Shown here: positions 8,438 through 16,339 of the stretch, one piece after another
Position numbering within the stretch: position 1 is the first letter of the stretch
Layout: every line of letters starts with the position of its first letter
Assembly: GCF_022878925.1 (NCBI RefSeq)
Contig: NZ_CP084626.1
Coordinates: 1,922,001-1,986,000 of the forward strand
From: Caballeronia sp. TF1N1
GTDB lineage: Bacteria > Pseudomonadota > Gammaproteobacteria > Burkholderiales > Burkholderiaceae
Direction: 5' to 3'
Length of the DNA stretch: 64,000 nt
The notes under the pieces: generated by a model
Seen by the model: only the letters and a program-made list of their open reading frames with translations
Told to the model about the DNA's origin: nothing
The model's database searches: none
Program-made: the position numbers and the translations under genes

Positions 8438-8758
8438 TCAATGCCCGGACGAGAGCTTGAGTCCGATGAGCCCCGCGACGATCAGCGCCGCGCTGCCGAT
8501 ACGCGCCGCCGTCAACGCCTCGCCCAGAAATACGATGCCGAAAATAAACGCGCCGACCGCGCCGATTCCCGTCCAAACAGCGTAAGCGGTGCCGAGCGGC
8601 ACCTGGCGCATGGCCATGGCAAGCAAGACGAAGCTGCCGATGGCCGTCACCAGCGTGAACAACGACGGCCAAAGCCGCGTAAAGCCTTCCGATGACTTGA
8701 GCCCGGCGGCCCATGCCACTTCGAGCAAACCGGCGATAAAAAGAAGAATCCAGGACAT
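8438..8758 (-). CDS. gdx: SMR-family guanidinium exporter (SugE/Gdx)
   Basis: 106 residues, four TM helices, near-identical in pattern to E. coli SugE (Gdx): [17 protein letters not shown] with the essential membrane Glu13, then [16 protein letters not shown] and a C-terminal [14 protein letters not shown] dimers export cations in exchange for protons at the inner membrane; the SugE branch is specific for guanidinium. I chose ATG 8758, not the longer frame to 8863, because GAGGAAG precedes it and the upstream DNA folds as a guanidine-II riboswitch. That riboswitch strongly supports guanidinium as substrate and induction by it. Confidence 0.95.
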   Translation of the reverse strand: MSWILLFIAGLLEVAWAAGLKSSEGFTRLWPSLFTLVTAIGSFVLLAMAMRQVPLGTAYAVWTGIGAVGAFIFGIVFLGEALTAARIGSAALIVAGLIGLKLSSGH

Positions 8759-8780
8759 GAGGTGACTTCCTCGAAGGAAC

Positions 8781-8823
8781 GGGGCCGTCCCCGGTAACAA
8801 GAAGCGCGCGCGGTCGTCCACGC
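8781..8823 (-). promoter_or_regulatory. Guanidine-II (mini-ykkC) riboswitch
   Basis: On the minus strand two hairpins occur in tandem, each with an ACGR tetraloop: GCGTGG-ACGA-CCGCGC (8823-8808) and GGGG-ACGG-CCCC (8792-8781). Tandem ACGR hairpins just before a ribosome site are the definition of the guanidine-II class, in which ligand binding joins the loops and frees the ribosome site. The second hairpin lies about 14 bases before GAGGAAG of the exporter gene. The fit to the known gene association is complete. Confidence 0.92.
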
Positions 8824-8840
8824 GGCGAAAGCAGACCGTA

Positions 8841-8846
8841 ATTATA
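8841..8846 (-). promoter_or_regulatory. -10 element of the exporter promoter
   Basis: Perfect TATAAT on the minus strand. Transcription would begin near 8834, a few bases before the first riboswitch hairpin, as expected. No strong -35 is visible at 17 bases; TTGCTG lies too close (11 bases). Confidence 0.6.
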
Positions 8847-8980
8847 CCGATTTGGTGCAGCAAGGCTTTTCGCTCCTCGTGCCGAGCGATGGAAAACCGT
8901 GTATTAATGGAGCGCGCGCCACCAGTGTGCGACCGTGCACCCTTCGCCCCGCCTTTTACAGAAACATAAAAGGAGCGCTC

Positions 8981-10441
8981 ATGGATGTCGATTCGGTCCT
9001 GCTTTCACGTTTCCAGTTCGCCTGGGTCGTCGCGTTCCACATACTGCTGCCCGCGTTCACGGTCGGCCTGTCGTGCTTCATCGCGACGCTCGAATTCAAC
9101 TGGTGGATCACCAAGCGCGATGTCTACCGGCGCCTGTCCGCGTTCTGGCTGAAAATCTTCGCGGTGTCGTTCGGCATGGGCGTGGTGTCGGGCATCGTCA
9201 TGCCGTTTCAGTTCGGCACCAACTGGAGCCGTTTCTCCGATGCCACCGCCAATGTCGTCGGCCCGCTGATGGGCTACGAAGTGCTGACGGCGTTCTTCCT
9301 CGAATCGGCGTTTCTCGGCGTGCTCCTGTTCGGACGCAAGCTCGTGCCGCAATGGGCGCACGTCATGTCCGCGATCTTCGTCGCGGCGGGCACGGTCATC
9401 TCGTCGTTCTGAATTCTCGCCGTCAATAGCTGGATGCAGACGCCGCAAGGGCATCGCATGTTGCCGGACGGCCGCTTCGAAGTGGTGAGCTTCTTCGACG
9501 TGATCTTCACGCCGTCGTTTCCGTACCGGCTTGGGCATACGGTGAGCGCGTTCCTCGTCACGACGGGCTTCGTCATTCTCGGCGTCGGCGCCATGTATCT
9601 GCGGCAAAAACGCGCTGTCGAGGAAAGTCGCGTGATGCTCAAGATGTCGCTGATCTTTCTCATCATCATGGTGCCGATCCAAATGGTGATCGGCGATTCG
9701 CACGGTCTGAACACGCTCAAATATCAGCCCGCCAAGCTCGCGGCGATGGAAGGTCTGTGGGAAACCGGCTCGCGCGTGCCCGCGAATCTTTTCTCCATTC
9801 CCGACGAAAAGGAAGAGCGCAACCGCTTTGAGATTTCGATTCCCGTGCTCGGCAGCCTTTACCTCACGCACGATCCGAACGGAGTCGTGCGCGGGCTGAA
9901 GGACTTTCCGCGCGAAGACCGCCCGCCTGTCGCCGTGGTGTTTTTCGCCTTTCACATCATGGTCGGGATCGCGCTTCTGATGTTCGCGCTCGTGCTGTCG
10001 GGCGTCGTGCTGTTCGCGCGCGGTAAGCTGGAACAAAGCACGCGCTGGCTGCGTTGCGCGACGTTCGCCATGCCGCTCGGCTTCATCGCGGTGATTGCGG
10101 GCTGGACCACCACCGAAGCGGGCCGTCAGCCGTGGACGGTATATGGCATCCTGCGCACGCGTGATTCCGTCACGCCCTCGCTCACCACCGCCGACGTCGG
10201 CCTGTCCTGGGCGCTCTACATGCTGGCTTATCTCGTGATCTTCGGCGCGGGCTTCGTGCTGTTGCGGCGGCTCGTGCGCATCGGCCCGACCGACGCGTCG
10301 CGTGACCATGAGAACGAATCGCTCGATACGAAGACGCGCGCGGCGCGGCCGCTGTCGGCGGTATCGGCGGTCACGGCAGGCGGCGACGGCGGCGCGCGCA
10401 CGGCGAATCGCGACGACGTCGTCCCGCCGCATCGCCCATAA
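8981..10441 (+). pseudogene. cydA: Cytochrome bd/CIO ubiquinol oxidase subunit I, interrupted by an in-frame TGA
   Basis: The frame starts at ATG 8981 after AGGAG and reads 143 codons of a typical CydA/CioA N-terminus, including His20 (VVAFHILLP), a haem ligand. Codon 144 (9410-9412) is TGA where the family has Trp (VISSF-stop-ILAVNSWMQTP); the same frame then continues without shift to 10441, with the conserved GDSHGLNTLKYQP quinol-site segment, FAFHIMVG and GRQPWTVYG. Total length (about 486 codons) equals an intact CioA. So a single TGG-to-TGA change breaks the gene. Everything else is well conserved, which suggests a recent mutation or a sequence error. The short Q-loop points to the cyanide-insensitive branch. 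Subunit II follows 20 bases later. Confidence 0.88.
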
Positions 10442-10461
10442 CAAGTCAACCGGAGACCGCG

Positions 10462-11469
10462 ATGCTCGATCTCGTGCCTTTGTGGGCCGCCATCCTCGCG
10501 CTGGCCGTGTTCATGTACGTGCTGCTCGACGGCTTCGATCTGGGCGTCGGCATGCTGTTCCTGCTGCGCCGCGATCCCGACGAACGCAACTTGATGATCC
10601 ACTCCGTCGCGCCGGTGTGGGACTTCAACGAAACCTGGCTGATCCTCGGCGGCGGCGGCTTGTTCGCGGTGTTCCCGCTGGCCTTCGCGATCATCGTGCC
10701 GGCGGTCTACTTTCCGATTCTCTTCATGCTGCTCGGGCTGATCTTTCGCGGCGTCGCGTTCGAATTCCGCGAGGTCGAGGGCGCGCGCCGATGGCTGTGG
10801 GATGGCGCGTTCGGCTACGGCTCGCTCGTCGCGACCTTCGCGCAAGGCACGGTGCTCGGCATGTTCATCCAGGGCTTTCCGATCCACGGCCGGCAGTACG
10901 CCGGGACGAGCTGGAACTGGGTGGCGCCGTTTCCGCTGCTCGTCGGCGTCGGGCTGATCTTCGGCTATGCGTTGCAGGGCTCGACCTGGCTCGTGCTCAA
11001 GACCGAAGGCGAGTTGCAGGCGTGGGGCCGCAAGATGGCGCGTCATGCGCTGCTCGGCGTGATCGCGTTCATCTTGCTGATCAGCCTGTGGACACCGCTG
11101 AAAGATGCGCGCATCGCGGCGCGCTGGTTCGGCTTTCCGCAGAGCTTCGCGTTCACGCCCGTGCCGGTGTTGACCGCGCTCCTTGGGTGGACGTTGTGGT
11201 CGAGCTTGCAAAAAGGCCGCGAAGTGCTGCCCTTTCTGTGCTCCGTGGGCCTCTTCTTTCTCGCGTTCACCGGGCTCGTGATCAGCCTGTGGCCGTTCAT
11301 TGCGCCGCCTTCGGTGACGCTGTGGGACGCATCGGCCGCACCGTTATCGCATCAGTTTCTGCTGATCGGCACGATGTTCCTGCTGCCGGTCATCATCATC
11401 TACGTGATCTGGTCTTACTGGGTGTTTCGCGGCAAAGTGCGCGGCGATCTCGGCTATCACACGCAATAG
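10462..11469 (+). CDS. cydB: Cytochrome bd/CIO ubiquinol oxidase subunit II
   Basis: 335 residues, eight or so TM helices. Family segments: LDGFDLGVGMLF near the N-terminus, PVWDFNETWLILGGGGLFAVFP, FRGVAFEFRE and a C-terminal LLPVIIIYVIWSYWVFRGKV. CydB stabilises the haem-bearing subunit I of the quinol-oxidising terminal oxidase in the inner membrane. The resemblance is to CioB of the cyanide-insensitive type. ATG at 10462, 20 bases after the subunit I stop, with GGAG upstream, so an operon. Since subunit I is interrupted, this subunit may have no working partner. No small CydX-like frame is evident after it, and only 14 bases separate it from the convergent gene. Confidence 0.94.
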   Translation: MLDLVPLWAAILALAVFMYVLLDGFDLGVGMLFLLRRDPDERNLMIHSVAPVWDFNETWLILGGGGLFAVFPLAFAIIVPAVYFPILFMLLGLIFRGVAFEFREVEGARRWLWDGAFGYGSLVATFAQGTVLGMFIQGFPIHGRQYAGTSWNWVAPFPLLVGVGLIFGYALQGSTWLVLKTEGELQAWGRKMARHALLGVIAFILLISLWTPLKDARIAARWFGFPQSFAFTPVPVLTALLGWTLWSSLQKGREVLPFLCSVGLFFLAFTGLVISLWPFIAPPSVTLWDASAAPLSHQFLLIGTMFLLPVIIIYVIWSYWVFRGKVRGDLGYHTQ

Positions 11470-11483
11470 CCGCTTGGTCATGA

Positions 11484-11948
11484 CTAAAGCTTCTGGCGCG
11501 TGGCGAGCGTGAGGATGCGCGTCCACTTGCGAGCATCGGCCGGATCGCTGATGGGCAGACGCCATTCGGGATGTTTCGAATCCGCGACGGTGAGGACGAC
11601 CGCGTTGCCCTGCTCCTCGCGCGCGCCGCGCAGATCGGCAAAGATATAGCTGCCCGTCGCTTCGCCCACGCGCACTTCCAGGAGCCGCTTGCCCGCGGCG
11701 AGCCGCAAGCCGCCCCAGTCGCGTTTGAGTTCGTGAGTCCAGTCGCCACCAGCCGAGCGCGGAATGTTCGCCGCGACCTCACGGCGCCGCGCGAGCCAGT
11801 AAGCGACGCCCGCCGCGATTGCCGCGGCCGCCACCACCGCCACGCCGACTGCGACAGCAAGCCCGAAGTGCGCGTGCAGCGCGTTGAACGACCAGACGGC
11901 GCCATAAATGAGCGCGACGAGAACCGCGAGTGCGACAACGATCGGCAT
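11484..11948 (-). CDS. Hypothetical membrane protein
   Basis: 154 residues; I do not recognise a family. Two N-terminal hydrophobic segments (about residues 3-22 and 29-51) are followed by an RRRE cluster and a soluble domain of about 100 residues, rich in beta-like segments (RLLEVRVGEATGSYIFADLRG, LTVADSKHPEWRLPI). This suggests an inner-membrane anchored protein with a cytoplasmic domain. ATG at 11948. It lies 47 bases downstream of the peroxiredoxin gene on the same strand and converges on cydB. The coding bias matches its neighbours, so I consider it real. Confidence 0.7.
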   Translation of the reverse strand: MPIVVALAVLVALIYGAVWSFNALHAHFGLAVAVGVAVVAAAAIAAGVAYWLARRREVAANIPRSAGGDWTHELKRDWGGLRLAAGKRLLEVRVGEATGSYIFADLRGAREEQGNAVVLTVADSKHPEWRLPISDPADARKWTRILTLATRQKL

Positions 11949-11995
11949 CTGACTTCACACCTTGTTCTTTGAACGACGAATACGGAACGACAAGC

Positions 11996-12568
11996 TCATT
12001 GCGCCTTGTGTTTTGCGTTCCAGTCACGCAAGGCCTGCAAGGTGTTCGCGACATGCTGATCCGGCGAAAGGCTCGTGTATTCGTAGATCACCTTGCCGTC
12101 CGGCGCGATCACGTAGGACACGCGATTGGCCATCGAACTCTTCATGGGCAGCGAAGCGTCGTAGGAGCGGATGATCTTCGAATCTTCATCCGCCGCGACC
12201 GGGAACTTGCTGCGGCACTCGCTCACGGAAAACTTCTTGAGCGTGTCGATGTTGTCGTGCGACACGCCGATCACGGTGGCGCCCTGCGCCTTGTATTGAT
12301 CGACCGCCTCGGCGAATTCGTGCGCTTCGATCGTGCAGCCCTTGGTGAACGCCGCCGGATAGAAGTACAGGACGACGGGGCCTTTCTTGAGCGCGTCGGC
12401 GAGCGAATACTGATACACATCGCCGCCAAGCGATGCCTGGGCGACGAACGACGGCGCGGCGTCGCCCGGTTTGAGCGTGGCGCTCGCGGCAGTCGAATAC
12501 ACCACGGCCACGCAAGCCGCGGTTGCGGCGGCCAGGCCGACGACGGTCGCCAGAATCTTTTTCTTCAT
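11996..12568 (-). CDS. Exported peroxiredoxin (AhpC/TSA, Bcp-like)
   Basis: 190 residues. MKKK followed by a hydrophobic stretch to ASA (about residue 30) forms a signal peptide, so the protein is probably periplasmic. The peroxidatic site is PAAFTKGCTIEAHEF with Cys78; a second cysteine, Cys118 (SVSECRSKFP), could resolve it. Family members reduce peroxides using thiols. A longer frame reaches 12895, but it crosses into the upstream gene; ATG 12568 with the signal peptide is the sensible start. It lies 52 bases downstream of the EAL-HDOD gene. An exported Bcp-like enzyme is less usual than the cytoplasmic form. Confidence 0.88.
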   Translation of the reverse strand: MKKKILATVVGLAAATAACVAVVYSTAASATLKPGDAAPSFVAQASLGGDVYQYSLADALKKGPVVLYFYPAAFTKGCTIEAHEFAEAVDQYKAQGATVIGVSHDNIDTLKKFSVSECRSKFPVAADEDSKIIRSYDASLPMKSSMANRVSYVIAPDGKVIYEYTSLSPDQHVANTLQALRDWNAKHKAQ

Positions 12569-12620
12569 ATGCACTCCGCTTGAGGGCAGCAAAAATGTCG
12601 CGAGACGAGCGGCAAGCGCC

Positions 12621-13916
12621 TCAGCCTTGCGCCTCGTCCTGATCCAGCCGGCTCTCGGTGAACCACGCCGCCGCTTCGACCTGCATTTGCGAGAGCGTGG
12701 CGGGCGTGAGTTCCGCGAGCGCGGGATCGGCCAGCCGGCTTGCATCGATCGCGGCGGCATCGCCCTGTTCGGCCGCTTTTGCAATGGCCAGCAGCGCACC
12801 GAGCGCGCCCTCGCCTTCGAGGATCGCCGAGCGGATCTCCGCCGTGAGGTGAAGCTTATCGACAATTTCTTCCGGCTGCATGCCGAGCACGACATGCACG
12901 AGCGAAAAGATGCCCGTCATGAAGGCGGCATCGGCAAAAGGCTCGTCATCCGGGCGCAGCACGCCGGCCGCGAGTTCCATGAAGCGCGCGCGCGTGCCGA
13001 CGAGTTGGAGGAGCGGGTCCGAGCGCCACGGCAGACCGCTGCCGTCCGCATAGAGCAGCAGTTGGGTCCAGCGCATCAACTGACGTGTGCCTGTCGACGC
13101 GATGGCCTCGCGCAACGACGACACGCGCCGTCCGCGCGCATGCGCGCTGGAATTGGCCAGACGCAGCAGTTGCACGACGATGTCCGGATTGCGCTTGAGT
13201 TCGGTCTCGAGCTCGCGCAAGGCCGGGTCGCCGCCGAGCACGGCGAGCAACCGCAGCAGCGCACCGCGCGCCGGACTCGCGCGCCTTGCGGAGAGCACTT
13301 GCGGCCGCGCGAAGAAATAGCCCTGAAAGAAGTCGAAGCCCAGGCGCTTGGCTTCCTTGAAGTCGTCGAGCGTCTCGACCTTCTCGGCGACCAGCAACTT
13401 GCCGCGCGTCTTGAGCGTCGTGGCGAGCTTCGGCAAGTGCGCGCGGTCGGTGGACAGAAGATCGATCTTGACGATATCCACGGATGGCAGCGCGGCAAGG
13501 AGCGCGTCGTCCAGACGGATGACATCGTCGAGAGCCAGGCGAAAGCCTGCGTTACGCAACTGGCCGCAGCGCCGGAAGATGGACTCGTCGAACTCGATGC
13601 TCTCCAGCAATTCGAGCACGAAGCGCTCGGGCTGCATGATGTGGACGATGTCGTCGAAGAGCAATTCGCGGCTCATGTTGACGTAGCCGGGATGATCGCC
13701 CAGCACGGCCGACACGCCGATCTCGCCGACCGTGCGCGCCACCACGTGCGCGGTGGCCTGCACGTCGTCCGCTATGCGGGCGCGATTGTCGGGGCTGTCG
13801 CGAAACAGCAATTCGTAGGCAGCCAGCGCGCCGTCGCCGTCGAGAATGGGTTGACGGCCGACATAGACACTGTGTTCGCGCCGGGAGGGCGCGGGCTTTA
13901 GCGGGGAATCGGCCAT
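12621..13916 (-). CDS. EAL-HDOD signalling protein (YuxH type)
   Basis: 431 residues from ATG 13916. An N-terminal EAL-like domain (about 15-205) reads YELLFRD where an active phosphodiesterase has EALLR, yet the other metal and catalytic positions look present: NMS, LELLES, ALDDV, VKIDL, VAEKVE and FFQGYFF. The C-terminal HDOD domain (about 210-410; LLRLANSSA, LREAIASTGTRQLMRW, FMTGIFSLV) usually serves in signalling. Family members often do not hydrolyse c-di-GMP. A TTG at 13955 would add 13 residues; neither start has a strong ribosome site. It is divergent from a GGDEF-EAL gene, part of a signalling cluster. Confidence 0.88.
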   Translation of the reverse strand: MADSPLKPAPSRREHSVYVGRQPILDGDGALAAYELLFRDSPDNRARIADDVQATAHVVARTVGEIGVSAVLGDHPGYVNMSRELLFDDIVHIMQPERFVLELLESIEFDESIFRRCGQLRNAGFRLALDDVIRLDDALLAALPSVDIVKIDLLSTDRAHLPKLATTLKTRGKLLVAEKVETLDDFKEAKRLGFDFFQGYFFARPQVLSARRASPARGALLRLLAVLGGDPALRELETELKRNPDIVVQLLRLANSSAHARGRRVSSLREAIASTGTRQLMRWTQLLLYADGSGLPWRSDPLLQLVGTRARFMELAAGVLRPDDEPFADAAFMTGIFSLVHVVLGMQPEEIVDKLHLTAEIRSAILEGEGALGALLAIAKAAEQGDAAAIDASRLADPALAELTPATLSQMQVEAAAWFTESRLDQDEAQG

Positions 13917-14358
13917 GACGGGAAGCTCGGAAGTGCCCAGCACGCTGCCTCGCAAACGAGGCAGGCCGGCAATCTATGGTGGGTCATGGGATTGAACAAC
14001 TCAAGCGAATTTTCCGGTCGACGGTCAACGGTCATGCAAGCGGACATCGCCGCCGGCACTGCAGGTGCCATCGAAAGTGCCATCGAAGGTGCAATCGAAG
14101 GTGCCATCGCAGGTGGCATGATACGCAAGTTTTGTACGACAAATAACCTCGACGCGTCTGGCCATACAGCGCGGCACCGTCGCTCCAGCTAAAGAAACCG
14201 TCCCATGGGCCGATAACTCGCCTGATAGAACGTGTCGCGCGTGTGCCGGCACGTACCCGACGAAAGCGTCCGCAAGACGTTTTCGAGCGCCGCAGTGTCC
14301 CCTCGCCGTTGCTTATTCGGCCGCGGAACACCGGCGCCACGCACCACTCGACCACAAC
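13917..14358. other. 442-base divergent intergenic region
   Basis: Separates the minus-strand EAL-HDOD gene from the plus-strand GGDEF-EAL gene and must contain both promoters, though I see no convincing -35/-10 pair. It holds a 12-base tandem repeat (14064-14123). A short plus-strand frame (13986-14192) reads through the repeat as SAIEGAIEGAI; I see no ribosome site or homology and do not call it. Confidence 0.5.
14064..14123. repeat. 12-base tandem repeat, four units plus one degenerate
   Basis: Units GGTGCCATCGAA (14064), AGTGCCATCGAA (14076), GGTGCAATCGAA (14088) and GGTGCCATCGCA (14100) differ by one base each; a fifth unit (14112-14123) is degenerate. Period 12 keeps frame, and the unit encodes Gly-Ala-Ile-Glu. 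Possibly a slippage-prone minisatellite or a protein-binding array near the divergent promoters. Confidence 0.75.
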
Positions 14359-16302
14359 ATGCAAGCGAATCGGATCACCGCCTCCCGCCGCGCACCGTGG
14401 CGCATCGTTCGCGATGCGCTCGGCCGCGCATGGCGAAGCGCCGTGGCGAGCCGCCGCGAAGCCGTGAGCGCCGCGCCCGGCGTCGCCGTGCAAGCGCAGG
14501 CACAAGAGCCGGTACAGCCGGAAGCACAAGCGCAAGCACGCGCGCCCGCTTCTTCGAGCGCAGTCGCGGCGCACTGCTTCGACAAGGATCAGTCGGTGCT
14601 CATGCTGGCGCTCGGCGCGGTCGATTTCCTCGCGCAACTCGACGATGCCCTGCGCTTCCGACAGGTGTCGGACGCGAGCATCGAGTTCATCGGGTATCAC
14701 CGTGACTATCTAAGCATGCTGACGCTGCACGACCTCGTGCCGTCCGAGGAAGCCGACGAACTGCACGCGCTCATTGCTCGCGCGCGAGCGAGCGGCAAGC
14801 TCGAATCGGCGACGCTCAACGTGGTGAAGTCGTTGACCATTCCGATCTGCGTCGAGCTGCGGCTCATGTCCACCGCCGCGCTCGGCACGCCGGGCTTCGC
14901 GCTCGCCGCGTTCGATGTATCGCACTGGCGCGAGCGTGAGGATTCGCTGCAACACGCGCTGCATCACGATGCGCTCACCGGACTCGACAATGCCGCCGCG
15001 CTCGATACCGCCATGAGCGCGGCGCAAGCCGAAGCCGAACTCACGCGCACGCAGGCGGCGCTGCTCGTGCTCGATATCGACGATTATCAGCGGATCAACC
15101 GCGCGCTCGGTTACGACACCGGCGACGACATGCTGCGCGAGACGGCGCGGCGCATTCAGCACACCGTCGCGCCGGGCGAGCGCGTGGCGCGCATTGCGAG
15201 CGACGAGTTCGCCGTGCTGCTGCCCGCCGGCACCACACTCGAAGCCGCCGAAAGCCACGGCAAGCGTCTGCTCAACGCGATTGCGCAGCCGTATCGGCAT
15301 CGCGGGCAGCATACGCATTTGTCGGCGAGCGTGGGTATTGCGATGTACCCGGATCACGCCGCGCTCGCGGACAAGCCCGTCGAGCGCAACGGCAAGCACG
15401 GCGTTCAGGCGAGCCTGTTGCGCATGGCCGATCACGCGCTCGCGCAGGCGAAGGCCGCGGGCGGCAACACGCTCGTGTTCCACGCACCCGACGACGACCC
15501 CGCCGACGCCGAACGCCTCAAGCTGGAAGCCGAGCTATACGAAGCGGTGCGCAACGGCGAGTTCTCGCTGTACTTCCAGCCGATCACGAAGATCCGCACG
15601 GGCGCGGTGGTCGGCGTGGAAGCGCTGATGCGCTGGAATCATCCGCTGCACGGGCTCGTGCCGCCGACGGTGTTCATTCCGCTCGCGGAGTCCATCGGTC
15701 TCATCAACTATCTGGGCAACTGGGTGTTGAAGGCGGCGTGCATGCAGCTCGCGCAGTGGGACGCCATCGGCATCCGGCTAGATTACGTGGCGATCAACGT
15801 GTCGCCGCAGCAGTTCCGGGACAAGCGTTTTGCCTCGGCGGTCAAGGAAGCGCTGGCGCTGACGGGCATCGACGCGCGCCGCATCGTGCTCGAAATCACC
15901 GAGAGCGTGCTGATGCGCGATCCCGAGGAAGCGACTTGCCTGCTCGAAGCGCTGACTTCGGTGGGCATTCGCTTCGCCGTCGACGACTTCGGCACCGGCT
16001 ATTCGAGCCTCGCCTATCTGCAGCGGTTTCCCTTATCGAAGCTCAAGATCGACCGGAGCTTTGTCGAGAACCTGATTACGTCGCGCAACAATCGTGCGAT
16101 CGTGAGCGCCGTGGTCGGGCTCGCGCAATCGCTCGGGCTGGAACTCGTCGCCGAGGGCGTCGAAACCGAGGAGCAGCGCGACCTGCTCGCCGAGATGGGC
16201 TGCGACCATATTCAAGGCTGGCTGATCAGCCGCGCGCTGCCGTCCGACGAGCTGGCGTCGTCGTTCCAGTCGCATTCGCTGGTGCTGCACGAGACATTAT
16301 GA
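14359..16302 (+). CDS. GGDEF-EAL protein with degenerate GGDEF (c-di-GMP phosphodiesterase)
   Basis: 647 residues. An Ala/Gln-rich N-terminal linker is followed by a PAS-like domain (about 75-190), a GGDEF domain (about 200-375) and an EAL domain (about 390-640). The cyclase motif is ASDEF (Ser281-Asp-Glu-Phe284) instead of GGDEF, and no RxxD inhibitory site precedes it, so cyclase activity is doubtful. The EAL domain looks complete: E421-A-L, AINVS, LEITES, AVDDFGTGYSSL, KIDRSF, VAEGVE. I infer a phosphodiesterase that degrades c-di-GMP, possibly with the degenerate GGDEF as a GTP sensor. No TM helices, so cytoplasmic. An HDOD gene follows 37 bases later. Confidence 0.92.
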   Translation: MQANRITASRRAPWRIVRDALGRAWRSAVASRREAVSAAPGVAVQAQAQEPVQPEAQAQARAPASSSAVAAHCFDKDQSVLMLALGAVDFLAQLDDALRFRQVSDASIEFIGYHRDYLSMLTLHDLVPSEEADELHALIARARASGKLESATLNVVKSLTIPICVELRLMSTAALGTPGFALAAFDVSHWREREDSLQHALHHDALTGLDNAAALDTAMSAAQAEAELTRTQAALLVLDIDDYQRINRALGYDTGDDMLRETARRIQHTVAPGERVARIASDEFAVLLPAGTTLEAAESHGKRLLNAIAQPYRHRGQHTHLSASVGIAMYPDHAALADKPVERNGKHGVQASLLRMADHALAQAKAAGGNTLVFHAPDDDPADAERLKLEAELYEAVRNGEFSLYFQPITKIRTGAVVGVEALMRWNHPLHGLVPPTVFIPLAESIGLINYLGNWVLKAACMQLAQWDAIGIRLDYVAINVSPQQFRDKRFASAVKEALALTGIDARRIVLEITESVLMRDPEEATCLLEALTSVGIRFAVDDFGTGYSSLAYLQRFPLSKLKIDRSFVENLITSRNNRAIVSAVVGLAQSLGLELVAEGVETEEQRDLLAEMGCDHIQGWLISRALPSDELASSFQSHSLVLHETL

Positions 16303-16339
16303 GAGAAGGCGTGTTCGTGTTCTAATCGAACGACACGTC

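Noticed and set aside
13986..14192. Short plus-strand frame through the 12-base repeat
   Set aside because: No ribosome site, no homology; its GAIE pattern is explained by the tandem repeat.
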